Shown here: one piece after another, positions 1 through 7,524 of the stretch
How the letters are laid out: every line of letters starts with the position of its first letter
Position numbering within the stretch: the first letter of the stretch is position 1
NCBI GenBank assembly: GCA_045578425.1
Contig: JAZNKF010000055.1
Coordinates: 1-31,024 of the forward strand
DNA: 31,024 nt
Direction of reading: 5' to 3'
DNA from: RGIG3009 sp045578425
Lineage (GTDB): Bacteria > Bacillota > Clostridia > Oscillospirales > Acutalibacteraceae
Translations under genes and position numbers: made by a program
Notes under the pieces: model-generated
Databases searched by the model: none
Told to the model about the DNA's origin: nothing
What the model saw: only the letters and a program-made list of their open reading frames with translations

Positions 1-414
1 GCCGAGGATTTGGCGGCCGATGTGTTTGTGGTCATTTTGGAGCGAAAAGGCTACCAACCCAAAGGAAGCTTTCGTTCGTGGCTGTTTGCGGTCGCCCGCC
101 ACAAAGCCATTGACTATATCCGTAAAAACCGTAATTTGATAACGTTGGAAACCGCAGAAAACCTACCAACCGAGCATAACGAGCCCGAAAAGCTGTTGTT
201 GGAAAACGAACGCAAAGCAGCCGTTCACAAAGCCCTATCAAATTTAAAAGATGACCGCCGTATGGCTTTGTTGCTGACGGCACAAGAAGGGCTTTCCTAC
301 GAGGAGACCGCCGCAGCTATGCACAAAACTCCCACTCAAATTCGCAACCTTTGCCACCGTGCGCGCAAACAACTGCGCGACTCTGTAAAGGAGGTGTTTG
401 ACCGTGAAAACTGA
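1..414 (+). CDS. ECF-type RNA polymerase sigma factor (5' truncated by window edge)
   Basis: This is the C-terminal part of a sigma-70 family ECF sigma factor, which directs RNA polymerase to a small regulon. The reading frame is open from base 1 (first residues AEDLAADVF), so the true start lies outside the window. The visible region 2 end (GSFRSWLFAVARHKAIDYIR) matches the -10 recognition helix of ECF factors. Region 4 follows, with the helix-turn-helix stretch LSYEETAAAMHKTPTQIRNL and the basic end CHRARKQLRD. The downstream gene begins inside the last codons of this one (11-nt overlap), with its ribosome binding site AAAGGAGGT within this gene. That is a typical translationally coupled sigma/anti-sigma arrangement. 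The family call is secure; the signal it responds to is unknown. Confidence 0.92.
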   Translation, partial: AEDLAADVFVVILERKGYQPKGSFRSWLFAVARHKAIDYIRKNRNLITLETAENLPTEHNEPEKLLLENERKAAVHKALSNLKDDRRMALLLTAQEGLSYEETAAAMHKTPTQIRNLCHRARKQLRDSVKEVFDREN

Positions 415-1252
415 CCGTCAGTTTTATGAAACAATTTTGGAAAAACAAAAACAATATCATATCGAACGTCGTCGCCGTCGCGGTACCATTGCAGGTCTGT
501 GTATGTTTTGTGCGGGTATGATTTGCGTGTTAGTGGTTGCCGTCAACCTTCTCCCTTTTTCTGCTGACATTCCAATACCAACGCCCCCTACCACAACAAC
601 GGATATTGTTTTTCATAACGGCGAAAGTGATATTCACAAATTTCCCGGTGTTATCGGCATTGGCGGTGCCGACCCGTTCCGCAACAAACCGCTTCACGAT
701 TGTATCTCGCTAAACAGTTCTTTCGATGAATTGGTAGACCCCGCTGTTTACGACAAATGGCTGAACACTTTTTCCCATGCCGGCGGAACACGTGATGCCA
801 ATGAATATAATTTGTATAACTTTATTCACGAACTAAATGTGCCTCGTTCGGAAATTGAACAGGTATGCGAACAATATAACAAAATAGTGGAATACGAGTA
901 TTACACAGCCGAACAAATTGAAGTACTGTATACCTACACCAAATACGATGCCTATCGGTATTTTGCTTTGGATACCACGGTCATTGTCGGCAATGCATTT
1001 TACGCCATCGGTTGGTTGGCTGACCACACCGCTGCCGATTATATCGCCGCCGGTATGACGGCACAACAAGTCAAAAAAGCGTATGAAGTCAGCGGTGGAA
1101 CTCTCATTGATGCCGAACGAGAGTATATTCTGAAACAACTTGCCATCATGGACCCAAGCGCAGTTCCTACCACAACCACCACATCGCGCACCACACCCGC
1201 CTTTAATTACTTAACAACAGGATACACCACGCAAACCACTGCACCGTTCTAA
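404..1252 (+). CDS. Single-span membrane protein, probable anti-sigma or sigma-regulated partner
   Basis: I do not recognise a named family. GTG at 404 is chosen because AAAGGAGGT (387-395) sits 8 nt upstream; a TTG at 398 is too close to that site. The protein (282 aa) has a basic cytoplasmic N-terminus with an Arg run near residues 22-27, one hydrophobic segment around residues 30-50, then a Pro/Thr-rich linker. The outer domain is about 200 residues, rich in Tyr and acidic residues, and ends in a Thr-rich tail. Being co-transcribed with and overlapping an ECF sigma gene, plus the N-in single-span topology, suggests an anti-sigma factor. No zinc-binding HxxxCxxC motif of the ZAS type is visible in the short cytoplasmic part (about 28 residues), so the role is inferred from context only. 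Confidence 0.7.
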   Translation: MKTDRQFYETILEKQKQYHIERRRRRGTIAGLCMFCAGMICVLVVAVNLLPFSADIPIPTPPTTTTDIVFHNGESDIHKFPGVIGIGGADPFRNKPLHDCISLNSSFDELVDPAVYDKWLNTFSHAGGTRDANEYNLYNFIHELNVPRSEIEQVCEQYNKIVEYEYYTAEQIEVLYTYTKYDAYRYFALDTTVIVGNAFYAIGWLADHTAADYIAAGMTAQQVKKAYEVSGGTLIDAEREYILKQLAIMDPSAVPTTTTTSRTTPAFNYLTTGYTTQTTAPF

Positions 1253-1261
1253 TCAAACAAA

Positions 1262-1304
1262 AACAAGCCGCCGTATTCCGTTTTGGAATACGGCGGCTTG
1301 TTTA
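1262..1304. terminator. Bidirectional rho-independent terminator
   Basis: A perfect 18-bp inverted repeat (1262-1279 with 1285-1302) has the 5-nt loop GTTTT and A/T-rich flanks on both sides. It lies between the sigma-operon end (+) and the spoVT end (-), so it can serve both convergent units. Confidence 0.88.
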
Positions 1305-1369
1305 TTGTGCATACAAAAAGGTTCCGGGGTACTCGCCCGCAATGTTAATTGCGTTGGCGGGTCGGGTTC

Positions 1370-1906
1370 TTATTCCTCCATCTGTTTTCCTAAAAAGGCG
1401 GCGGCAACTTGCGCCAATTTAATCTCGGATTCTTTTGGAGTGGCGCTTTGTTCGTTTTGCAAAATGCACACACACCCCGTCACGTCACCCGACGATAAAA
1501 TTGGTGATACTATCATGGCATGTTTATCTTTATCCTCTGCCAGCAAAAAGCCCTGACCGCGCTCGGCTATTGCCGTTTTACGGTCATTCATAATTTTTTC
1601 AATGGTCGGTGATAACCGACGTTCCAAATACTCTTTTTTGGATTCCCCCGCCATTGCAATAACATGGTCCCGGTCACCAATCGCAACCGGAAAGCCACAG
1701 GCACGATACATCACTTCGGCATATTGTGACGCAAATTGTGACAACTCGCCAATCGGTGAATACTTTTTGAATACCACTTCCTCATTCGGTCCCGTAAAAA
1801 TCTCCAACGGGTCGCCCTCGCGAATCCTCATAGTGCGGCGAATTTCTTTCGGGATAACAACCCTGCCTAAATCATCAATTCTTCTCACAATACCTGTTGC
1901 TTTCAT
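1370..1906 (-). CDS. spoVT: Stage V sporulation protein T, AbrB-family regulator
   Basis: SpoVT is a transcriptional regulator that modulates forespore sigma-G-dependent genes during spore formation. The product is 178 aa, the same length as the Bacillus protein. Residues 1-50 form the swapped-hairpin AbrB DNA-binding domain (MKATGIVRRIDDLGRVVIP, then EIRRTMRIREGDPLEIF). Residues about 55-178 form a GAF-like sensing domain ending in LAQVAAAFLGKQMEE. The start at 1906 is fixed by AAGGAGATTT just upstream and by the conserved MKATGIVRRI beginning. It is monocistronic and ends at the bidirectional hairpin 1262-1302. A rearranged copy of its 5' end lies at 4098-4184. Its presence supports a spore-forming Clostridia host. 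Confidence 0.93.
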   Translation of the reverse strand: MKATGIVRRIDDLGRVVIPKEIRRTMRIREGDPLEIFTGPNEEVVFKKYSPIGELSQFASQYAEVMYRACGFPVAIGDRDHVIAMAGESKKEYLERRLSPTIEKIMNDRKTAIAERGQGFLLAEDKDKHAMIVSPILSSGDVTGCVCILQNEQSATPKESEIKLAQVAAAFLGKQMEE

Positions 1907-2087
1907 ATATAAATCTCCTTTAAATTCAAATCGTGATACTATTATTTGTTGTTTGTGGTAATTTATACTGAACTTGAAACTCAATTTTGAATTTATAAAC
2001 TCTCAACTAACGAGAGGTGGAAATCACTATTCTTTCTGCTATAATATAATCAGACCGGTCAAAAAACTTAAAAGGAGAAATGAGTTT

Positions 2088-3146
2088 ATGACATTTGGAA
2101 AAACTATAAAAGACTTACGAATTAAAAATAATATGACCCAAGAAAAACTTGCAGAACTTCTTAATATTTCGCCCCAAGCAGTCAGCAGATGGGAAACAAA
2201 CTGCGCAATGCCCGATATTTCACTTTTGCCGCCGCTTGCAAATCTTTTCAACGTAACAACCGACTATTTACTTGGCATGGATACATATAAAAAAGACCTG
2301 CGAAAAGCAGAATTTGATGCGGCTTGTTTTGAATATTGGAAACACGATGATAAGGAAAAGAATTATCAAATTGCGGTAAAAGCCGTTCAGGAATACCCAG
2401 GAAATATGGAATATACAGAATGGCTTGCCTCGGCAGAATATTATATGGCTTTTGAAAAGCGCGGAACGATAGACGAAAACAACGAGGAAGAATTTAATAG
2501 GTTGCTCGATAGTGCTATTAAACATTATAAAATTGTTTTAGATAGCAACCCATCAGTGAAACTTCACGATAGCGCATTACACGGAATAGTTTTAGCCTAT
2601 CACTGGAAAGGCGATTTAGAAACTGCTAAAAAATATGCATTAACTGAAGAGGATGAAGATAGAAGAAATGAACTGCTCGTTTGGTGTTTAGAGGGTATGG
2701 AAAAAAGAAAACATTGTCAAACACTTTCAGAACAAAAACTAATGCGTTTTATTTCTTCGCTTCAGTTTGGTTACAAAACATTAGAGGTTTGCAATGCTAT
2801 TGAGCAAATTATATACATTCTTTTCCCCGATAAAAATTTTCAGTTCCACAACAACATATTAACCTATAATTTTATTGACAAAGCCTTTTTCCTATGCGGT
2901 GAAAAGAAATATGATGAAGTTATAAAAGAACTTGAAAAAGCCAGATACCACGCCGAACAGGATGCAATATTTGTAAAACAAAACAGTTATCAATATACTG
3001 CGCCATTATTTAACTTGGTAAGCGGCGAAAAACCGATAAGTGACGCCACCGAAACACCGCTTGACGGCTTCAGAGCTGCACTCACCAACAACCACTGCTT
3101 TAACCCAATTAGAGAACGAGAAGATTTTAAAGCGTTACTAAAATAA
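2088..3146 (+). CDS. XRE-family helix-turn-helix regulator with long C-terminal domain
   Basis: This is a DNA-binding regulator of the Cro/CI (XRE) type. Residues about 1-65 carry the HTH: FGKTIKDLRIKNNMTQEKLA, then the recognition region ISPQAVSRWETNCAMPDISL and the PLANLFNVTTDYLLGM end common in Clostridia. The remaining ~285 residues are helical, rich in Tyr, Glu and Lys, and resemble TPR-like repeats (for example YPGNMEYTEWLASAEYYM); I do not recognise the ligand. ATG at 2088 is chosen for the upstream AAAGGAGA. A TATAAT lies at 2040-2045, but no good -35 is visible. It is followed by a perfect palindromic terminator and stands alone. Targets are unknown. It is more A/T-rich than the flanking housekeeping genes. 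Confidence 0.87.
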   Translation: MTFGKTIKDLRIKNNMTQEKLAELLNISPQAVSRWETNCAMPDISLLPPLANLFNVTTDYLLGMDTYKKDLRKAEFDAACFEYWKHDDKEKNYQIAVKAVQEYPGNMEYTEWLASAEYYMAFEKRGTIDENNEEEFNRLLDSAIKHYKIVLDSNPSVKLHDSALHGIVLAYHWKGDLETAKKYALTEEDEDRRNELLVWCLEGMEKRKHCQTLSEQKLMRFISSLQFGYKTLEVCNAIEQIIYILFPDKNFQFHNNILTYNFIDKAFFLCGEKKYDEVIKELEKARYHAEQDAIFVKQNSYQYTAPLFNLVSGEKPISDATETPLDGFRAALTNNHCFNPIREREDFKALLK

Positions 3147-3160
3147 TATAAGAACAACAA

Positions 3161-3190
3161 AAGCGGAGTGGAATTCCACTCCGCTATTTT
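3161..3190 (+). terminator. Rho-independent terminator of the XRE regulator gene
   Basis: A perfect palindrome (AGCGGAGTGG paired with CCACTCCGCT around AATT, 3161-3184) is followed by a T-rich tail, 15 nt after the stop codon. Confidence 0.85.
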
Positions 3191-3297
3191 ACTTATTTTT
3201 ATGAAAAAATATATTAAAGTATGTACAAATATGTAAAAGTATATACAATATATTGATTTTTTATAATTAAGAAACACAATATATTGTGGAAATGTGC

Positions 3298-3325
3298 TTG
3301 ACTTTTAAGGAAAGTATGCTATAAT
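3298..3325 (+). promoter_or_regulatory. Strong sigma-A promoter of the small-protein cassette
   Basis: TTGACT (3298-3303) and TATAAT (3320-3325) are separated by 16 nt. The first downstream gene starts only at 3579, which leaves a leader of about 250 nt. Confidence 0.75.
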
Positions 3326-3331
3326 ATAATG

Positions 3332-3578
3332 CGGTGAATATAGATTTTTGCCAAATTTATTCTGAAAGAGAGTTGATGAAAATTGATTGTAACAAAAAAA
3401 GAAAGCATTTCGTAAGTTGCGGCAACAACAAACAAAATGCTTTCTCTTTGCTGGATGTGTTAAACAATCCAACATTGCTGTGGTTTCAGTATAACACATC
3501 CGGATCTAGTTTGTCTACTGGAAAAATTCACAAAACGAAAAATTTATGCCGTAATAATCGGCGGGAAGGATGTGTTTT
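3332..3578 (+). other. Long hairpin-rich leader upstream of two small-protein genes
   Basis: No convincing gene is seen here. Two inverted repeats stand out. AGAAAGCATTT (3400-3410) pairs with AAATGCTTTCT (3434-3444), and the loop itself contains GTTG-CGG-CAAC. Further on, GGATGTGTTA (3453-3462) pairs with TAACACATCC (3492-3501). The string GGATGTGTT recurs at 3568-3576, just before the start codon of the 71-aa gene, so the second stem could have an alternative partner near the ribosome binding site. This suggests a structured 5' leader; no known riboswitch class is recognised. Confidence 0.45.
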
Positions 3579-3794
3579 ATGTATAAACACTATTATGTTA
3601 ATAACAACCAGACTAATAATCCTGGACTTCATCACGAAGTTCATACTGAAGAACACAAAAACAAACTTGGCATAATAAGTGCCACTTATCTTGGCTATTA
3701 TGCAAGTGAAACAGATGCCGTGGCAAAAGCCAAAATGTATTATCAAGACGCAGATGGATGTGCAGTTTGCTGTCCTAATGCGCATAGGGGGTAA
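3579..3794 (+). CDS. Small Cys/His-rich protein of unknown function (71 aa)
   Basis: ATG at 3579 is preceded by GGGAAGGA with an 8-nt spacer; an in-frame ATG at 3570 overlaps that site. The product is an Asn/Tyr/His-rich 71-aa protein with no signal peptide or membrane segment. Landmarks are HHEVH at residues 18-22, YLGYY at 37-41, an Ala/Lys helix (AVAKAK) and the end DADGCAVCCPNAHRG with Cys61, Cys64, Cys65 and His69. From memory, small bacterial proteins sharing the HEVH...YLG...GCxxCCxxxH layout occur widely as hypothetical proteins. The Cys/His cluster could bind metal, which is inference. A 41-aa basic protein gene follows after 2 nt, so the two are co-translated. Confidence 0.78.
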   Translation: MYKHYYVNNNQTNNPGLHHEVHTEEHKNKLGIISATYLGYYASETDAVAKAKMYYQDADGCAVCCPNAHRG

Positions 3795-3796
3795 AA

Positions 3797-3922
3797 ATGG
3801 CGGTACATCATGGTGGCAATGTCGGTAAAGCTGGCAAAACTTTAGCTTCTAAAAAGTCTTCTAAAAAAGCTAAAAGCAATGCTGGCAAAACATTGGCTGA
3901 TCACAAAGCAGCAAAACATTAA
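3797..3922 (+). CDS. Small basic Lys/Ala-rich protein with internal repeat (41 aa)
   Basis: This short frame starts at ATG 3797, 2 nt after the preceding stop, with GGGGGT close upstream as ribosome binding site. The product has 41 residues and begins MAVHHGGNVGKAGKTLASKK. It contains an imperfect repeat: KAGKTLASKK (residues 11-20) and NAGKTLADHK (28-37). It is strongly basic (many Lys and His), has no Cys, and ends AAKH. A terminator hairpin begins 9 nt after the stop, which supports a real 3' end of a transcript. Function is unknown; nucleic-acid binding is possible from charge alone. Tight linkage to the 71-aa gene suggests a common role. Confidence 0.72.
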   Translation: MAVHHGGNVGKAGKTLASKKSSKKAKSNAGKTLADHKAAKH

Positions 3923-3930
3923 TTAATCAG

Positions 3931-3960
3931 AAAAAGTGAGGGGCTTCCCCTCACTTTTTT
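3931..3960 (+). terminator. Rho-independent terminator of the small-protein cassette
   Basis: AAAAAGTGAGGGG (3931-3943), a CTT loop and CCCCTCACTTTTTT form a GC-rich stem with a T-tract. Confidence 0.9.
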
Positions 3961-4331
3961 CTATGTATAAAAACTGCCCAAAACTCAATTTTGACACCAA
4001 TGCGTTCAGTGGGGCAAACCAGCAAAAACCCAGTGTTTATGCGGGTTTGGGGCGGTTTACCCTATCTATTACGACCGCAGGGAGTAACAAGGTTCTTTCA
4101 GCCGCCGAAAACTTGTTTTCGAGTGCGGCGTGAGGTTCTTATAACGCATTCCTCTATTCTACGAACTATTCCAGTTGCTTTCATAATATATACAAAATCT
4201 CCTTGCTTTACAAATTTGTACTGTTAGCATCTGTAAACACACGAGATTTATACTTTAAGATTTACTTTTTCAAGTAATTGTACTATAATGACGTATAATT
4301 GTTTTACTTGATTAGTAAAGTGGGATTGTTA
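3961..4331. other. Intergenic stretch with no intact gene
   Basis: Open frames here are short and unlike any protein I recognise. The interval holds the spoVT 5' remnant (4098-4184, minus strand) with its own ribosome binding site. An imperfect hairpin is at about 4093-4126 (CGAAAAC/TTTTCG core). A weak candidate promoter for the CLC gene follows: TTTACT 4261-4266 and TATAAT 4284-4289, 17-nt spacer. Confidence 0.5.
4098..4184 (-). pseudogene. Remnant of a spoVT-like gene (5' end only)
   Basis: On the minus strand, AAGGAG (4200-4205) precedes an ATG at 4184 encoding MKATGIVRRI, identical to the first ten residues of SpoVT at 1906. After that the frame diverges (EECVIRTSRRTRK...) and stops after 28 codons. 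The bases just after the match (AGAGGAATGCGTTATAAGAACC) resemble the end of spoVT, where TGGAGGAATAAGAACC surrounds the stop codon. This looks like a second copy with most of the gene deleted internally. An unrelated short protein is possible but much less likely. Confidence 0.6.
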
Positions 4332-5579
4332 ATGAAAAATATAACTTTCAAAAAAATATTTTTTGGCGTATTAAAATGGTGCGCACTCGGGGTACTGATA
4401 GGAACACTTGGTGGATTAACCGGGGCATGTTTTGCTCATTTTTTGTCTTTTGTAACAAAACTACGTCAGGCAGCATCGTGGCTCATTCTCCTATTGCCCG
4501 TCGGTAGTATCGCTACTGTTTTACTATATCGGGTTTTCGGTATGCATAATTTTGGTGGGACTAACGAAATCATTGTCTGCCTTACAAATAAAAAACCAAT
4601 TAGAACAATCGCTGCACCGCTTATATTCATTTCCACTGCCATCACGCATCTTTTGGGCGGTTCCGCCGGACGAGAAGGCGCTGCACTTCAGTTGGGTGGC
4701 GCAGGTGCAACAGTTCTTTGTCGTGTGTTACGATTAAAAGAGAACGACCGCACAATTGTTGTTTTAAGTGGTATGAGTGCGGTTTTTGCTGGTTTATTCG
4801 GTACACCTCTTACTGCAGCGTTTTTTGTTTTAGAATTTAAATCAAGTTTCAAAGTTATTAGTAGGGCTATTTTGCCTTGCCTTATTTCCTCTGTTGTCGC
4901 CACCAAATTTTCTTCTGCTTTGGCAGTTACCGCAGAAACAGGCTGTCTTAGTGTCATTGACACTTTTACCTTTTCCAGCGTTGCAAAAATAATTATTTTA
5001 TCACTTGGGCTCAGCATATTAGGTCAGCTCATGTGCATTACATTCCACAAAACCGGTCATTTGATGACACATCTTATTTCAAACGCTTTTCTTCGCACTG
5101 CGTTAGCTGCTACCGTAATTGTTGTATTAACCGCAATCGTGGGCGATATGCGTTACAGCGGTTCCGGTATGTCTATGGCAATAATGGCTATAGAAGGAAA
5201 GGCAGATTGGTTTGACTTTATTTTAAAAATCGTTTTTACTGCCGTTACCTTAGCCGCAGGATTAAAAGGCGGAGAAATCGTTCCCACTTTTTGTATAGGT
5301 GCAACATTCGGCTGTGTTTTCGGAAGTATATTAGGCTTAGATCCCGGATTGGGGGCAGCCCTTGGGCTGGTAGGCTTGTTCTGTTGTACTACAAACAGTC
5401 CTGTGAGTGCCGTTTTTCTTGGTGTTGAGATGTTTGGATTTGGTGCACTGCCGTATTTTATAATTGTTTGTATATTCCTTTGGCTTTTATCAGTCAATAA
5501 TGGTTTGTTTGAAAACAGATTTTTTAAATCACCAATTTTTTCAAGAATAAAAAAACAAGGAATTACAAAAGCAAGGTGA
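4332..5579 (+). CDS. CLC-family anion channel/transporter, possibly CLC-F (fluoride) type
   Basis: This polytopic membrane protein (415 aa) moves halide ions across the membrane, either as a channel or in exchange for protons. CLC signatures are visible: the helix-N-terminal motif GGSAGREGAALQLGG (residues ~107-121, carrying the gating Glu), a GLFGTPLTAAFFVLEF segment and a GGEIVPTFCIGATFG motif in the second half. Many hydrophobic helices lie between them. The first-half motif GGTNEII replaces the usual GSGIP, and the wording around GREG resembles the fluoride-exporting CLC-F branch from memory. No crcB fluoride riboswitch is seen upstream, so substrate is uncertain. ATG at 4332 has only a weak ribosome binding site (AAAGTGGG). 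The stop codon lies inside a terminator-like hairpin. It is monocistronic. Confidence 0.85.
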   Translation: MKNITFKKIFFGVLKWCALGVLIGTLGGLTGACFAHFLSFVTKLRQAASWLILLLPVGSIATVLLYRVFGMHNFGGTNEIIVCLTNKKPIRTIAAPLIFISTAITHLLGGSAGREGAALQLGGAGATVLCRVLRLKENDRTIVVLSGMSAVFAGLFGTPLTAAFFVLEFKSSFKVISRAILPCLISSVVATKFSSALAVTAETGCLSVIDTFTFSSVAKIIILSLGLSILGQLMCITFHKTGHLMTHLISNAFLRTALAATVIVVLTAIVGDMRYSGSGMSMAIMAIEGKADWFDFILKIVFTAVTLAAGLKGGEIVPTFCIGATFGCVFGSILGLDPGLGAALGLVGLFCCTTNSPVSAVFLGVEMFGFGALPYFIIVCIFLWLLSVNNGLFENRFFKSPIFSRIKKQGITKAR

Positions 5580-5597
5580 AACTTCACCTCGCTTTTG
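5567..5597 (+). terminator. Terminator hairpin overlapping the CLC stop codon
   Basis: AAAAGCAAGGTGA (5567-5579) pairs with TCACCTCGCTTTT (5584-5596) with one mismatch. The stem includes the TGA stop. The T-tail is short. Confidence 0.6.
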
Positions 5598-5740
5598 CTA
5601 TATAAGGGTCAAAACACGCCTTTTTCTCCAAGAATTTTCCTTATTATATTTTTGGTTGCATGTTAATTTATTTTTACTTTTCTATAATCATTGTACTCAA
5701 AAAAGGTTAACAGTTGAATATACGGATTTTAAAAAAGAAA

Positions 5741-5776
5741 ACACCGAGAGGAACTTTTTAGAGTTCTTCTCGGTGT
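5741..5776 (-). terminator. Rho-independent terminator of the tryptophan transporter operon
   Basis: ACACCGAGAGGAAC (5741-5754) pairs with GTTCTTCTCGGTGT (5763-5776). On the minus strand it is followed by TTTCTTTTTT, just after the stop of the ATPase gene. Confidence 0.85.
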
Positions 5777-5797
5777 TGTTCGTTTGCTTGTTTTTTA

Positions 5798-6571
5798 TTA
5801 GTTACCGCATTCAATACTGATTTCGTTGAAAATGTGCAAAATATCTTCAATCGCCGTATCTTCTTTTTCTTTTCCGCTGTGGTCCAAAATCACGTGACCG
5901 TCGTTCATCATCACCAAACGATTGCCGTAATCCACCGCGTACCGCAAATTGTGCGTGACCATAATGGCGGTCAGGTGTTTTTCTTTGACAATGCGGTCGG
6001 TAAATTGCATAATCACGTCTGCCGTGTGCGGGTCGAGTGCCGCGGTATGCTCATCCAAAATCAACACATCAATCGGTGTCATGGTTGCCATCAACAGCGA
6101 AACCGCTTGGCGCTGACCACCCGAAAGCGAGCCGATTTTGACATCCATTTTGTTCTCCAAGCCCAAGCCAAGGCCCGAAAGTAATTCGCGGTAATACGAA
6201 AGCCGTTTTTTGGAAATACCAAACGATAGGCCATACGGTTTGCCTTTATTGTCGGCAAGGCTCATATTTTCGGCAATCGTCATTTCCCCCGCCACGCCTT
6301 TTGACGGGTCTTGGAACACACGGCTCATGCGCCGCGCACGGCGATATTCCTTTTGCAAAGTAATATCGGTGCCGTCAAGTAAAATTCGTCCCGAATCGGG
6401 CAAGGTGGTACCGGCAATCAAATTGAGCAACGTGGTTTTACCGCTCCCGTTACTGCCCACCACCGAGATAAAATCACCGTCGTTCACGGTAAACAAGAAA
6501 TCATCAAACACCGTGGTTTCGTTAACCGTAGATGCATTAAAGCGTTTGGAAATTCCTATCAACTCTATCAT
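5798..6571 (-). CDS. trpZ: ABC transporter ATP-binding protein (tryptophan uptake)
   Basis: This cytoplasmic ATPase energises the importer encoded upstream. The 257-aa protein has all nucleotide-binding motifs in order: Walker A GSNGSGKTT (~39-47), Q-loop VFQDPSKG, signature SLSGGQRQ (~148-155), Walker B DVLILDEHTAALDP (~168-181) and the switch His in MVTHNLR. Its ATG overlaps the permease stop codon (ATGA, 4 nt), so the two are translationally coupled. Substrate assignment rests on the T-box with a tryptophan (UGG) specifier in the operon leader and on the permease and binding-protein types. The trpXYZ naming follows usage for the Firmicutes system; assignment of individual letters is from memory. 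Confidence 0.88.
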   Translation of the reverse strand: MIELIGISKRFNASTVNETTVFDDFLFTVNDGDFISVVGSNGSGKTTLLNLIAGTTLPDSGRILLDGTDITLQKEYRRARRMSRVFQDPSKGVAGEMTIAENMSLADNKGKPYGLSFGISKKRLSYYRELLSGLGLGLENKMDVKIGSLSGGQRQAVSLLMATMTPIDVLILDEHTAALDPHTADVIMQFTDRIVKEKHLTAIMVTHNLRYAVDYGNRLVMMNDGHVILDHSGKEKEDTAIEDILHIFNEISIECGN

Positions 6572-7509
6572 CGGTGGCTCACCTCGCTTCCGATGGTTTT
6601 TGCGGATTTTACACGATTCTTTTTGAGTTGATTATTAATCACTAAAATGAGCGCAAAGCAAGCCGCGTTCATGATTTTGAGATACGTACCGTTTTGATCG
6701 ATAATCGTAAAATAGTTAAGGCACAACGAATAAATGACCGCACCCACAATCACCGCGGTGGTATCTTTTACCCATTTTGCTTTGGAGAAGATTGCTAAAC
6801 CAATAATAACCGAGGCAAGTGCCAACACCACTTTACCGCTACCAGAGGTATTATCGTAGTTCATGGTCAGTTGCGCATATAACCCACCGCCAAAGGCTAC
6901 CAAGCCGTTTGCCAGTGCCAACCCCAAAATTTTGTACGTGCCGGCATCTTTGCCGAGATAGGTGATGAGCGTTTCGTTATTACCGGTGGCAGTGAGCATA
7001 AAACCAACCTTGGTTTTGAAAAACACATCCATTACCAATTTGATTATCACAACCACCAACAACAAAATGGCAATCACCGCTCCCTCGCTCAGCACACCAC
7101 CGTCGGCGGAGTTGAACAACCCGCCAAAACCGTGCGCCGTATACGAAAAGTTTGTGGTGGTAAACCCGTTCCCTGTGAGCACCATGGTCAATGCCAGCGT
7201 TACCGAAAGTAACGCCGTCATTACAATAATACCCGAAAGCAGTTTGGAAATACCGAATTTAACGTGCAACACCCCTGTCAGCGCCCCCATCGCCATGCCG
7301 GCAACAAAAGCGCCAAGCAAAGCAAGCAAAGGATGCAAGTGAGCATTGTAAATCAAAATGGTACCAACCACCCCGCCCAAGGGGAACGTGCCGTCGGTAG
7401 TCAAATCGGGAAAATCCAACACCGAATAAGCAATATACATACCCAACGCAATAATGGCGTAGCAAAGGCCGAGCTCTAAGCCATCTATTGTGGTATTCAA
7501 AAACAACAT
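6568..7509 (-). CDS. trpY: ABC transporter permease (tryptophan uptake)
   Basis: This is the membrane channel of the importer (313 aa), of the branched-chain-type permease superfamily (BPD_transp_2). About nine or ten hydrophobic segments are visible, starting with LELGLCYAIIALGMYIAYSV. The conserved cytoplasmic segment typical of this class appears as FSKAKWVKDTTAVIVGAVIY near the C-terminus, and the early motif FPDLTTDGTFPLGG is characteristic of permeases paired with ABC_sub_bind lipoproteins. The ribosome binding site AAAGGCGG sits over the stop of the preceding binding-protein gene (15-nt gap). The gene overlaps the ATPase gene by 4 nt. A single permease gene implies a homodimeric channel. 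Confidence 0.88.
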   Translation of the reverse strand: MLFLNTTIDGLELGLCYAIIALGMYIAYSVLDFPDLTTDGTFPLGGVVGTILIYNAHLHPLLALLGAFVAGMAMGALTGVLHVKFGISKLLSGIIVMTALLSVTLALTMVLTGNGFTTTNFSYTAHGFGGLFNSADGGVLSEGAVIAILLLVVVIIKLVMDVFFKTKVGFMLTATGNNETLITYLGKDAGTYKILGLALANGLVAFGGGLYAQLTMNYDNTSGSGKVVLALASVIIGLAIFSKAKWVKDTTAVIVGAVIYSLCLNYFTIIDQNGTYLKIMNAACFALILVINNQLKKNRVKSAKTIGSEVSHR

Positions 7510-7524
7510 TGCGTTCGCCGCCTT

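Noticed and set aside
3334..3675. Open frame across the leader of the small-protein cassette
   Set aside because: It overlaps the 71-aa gene in another frame, spans the inverted repeats, and has no conserved motif; the leader reading fits better.
4200..4331. Fluoride (crcB) riboswitch before the CLC gene
   Set aside because: None of the conserved aptamer blocks is present in the upstream 130 bases.
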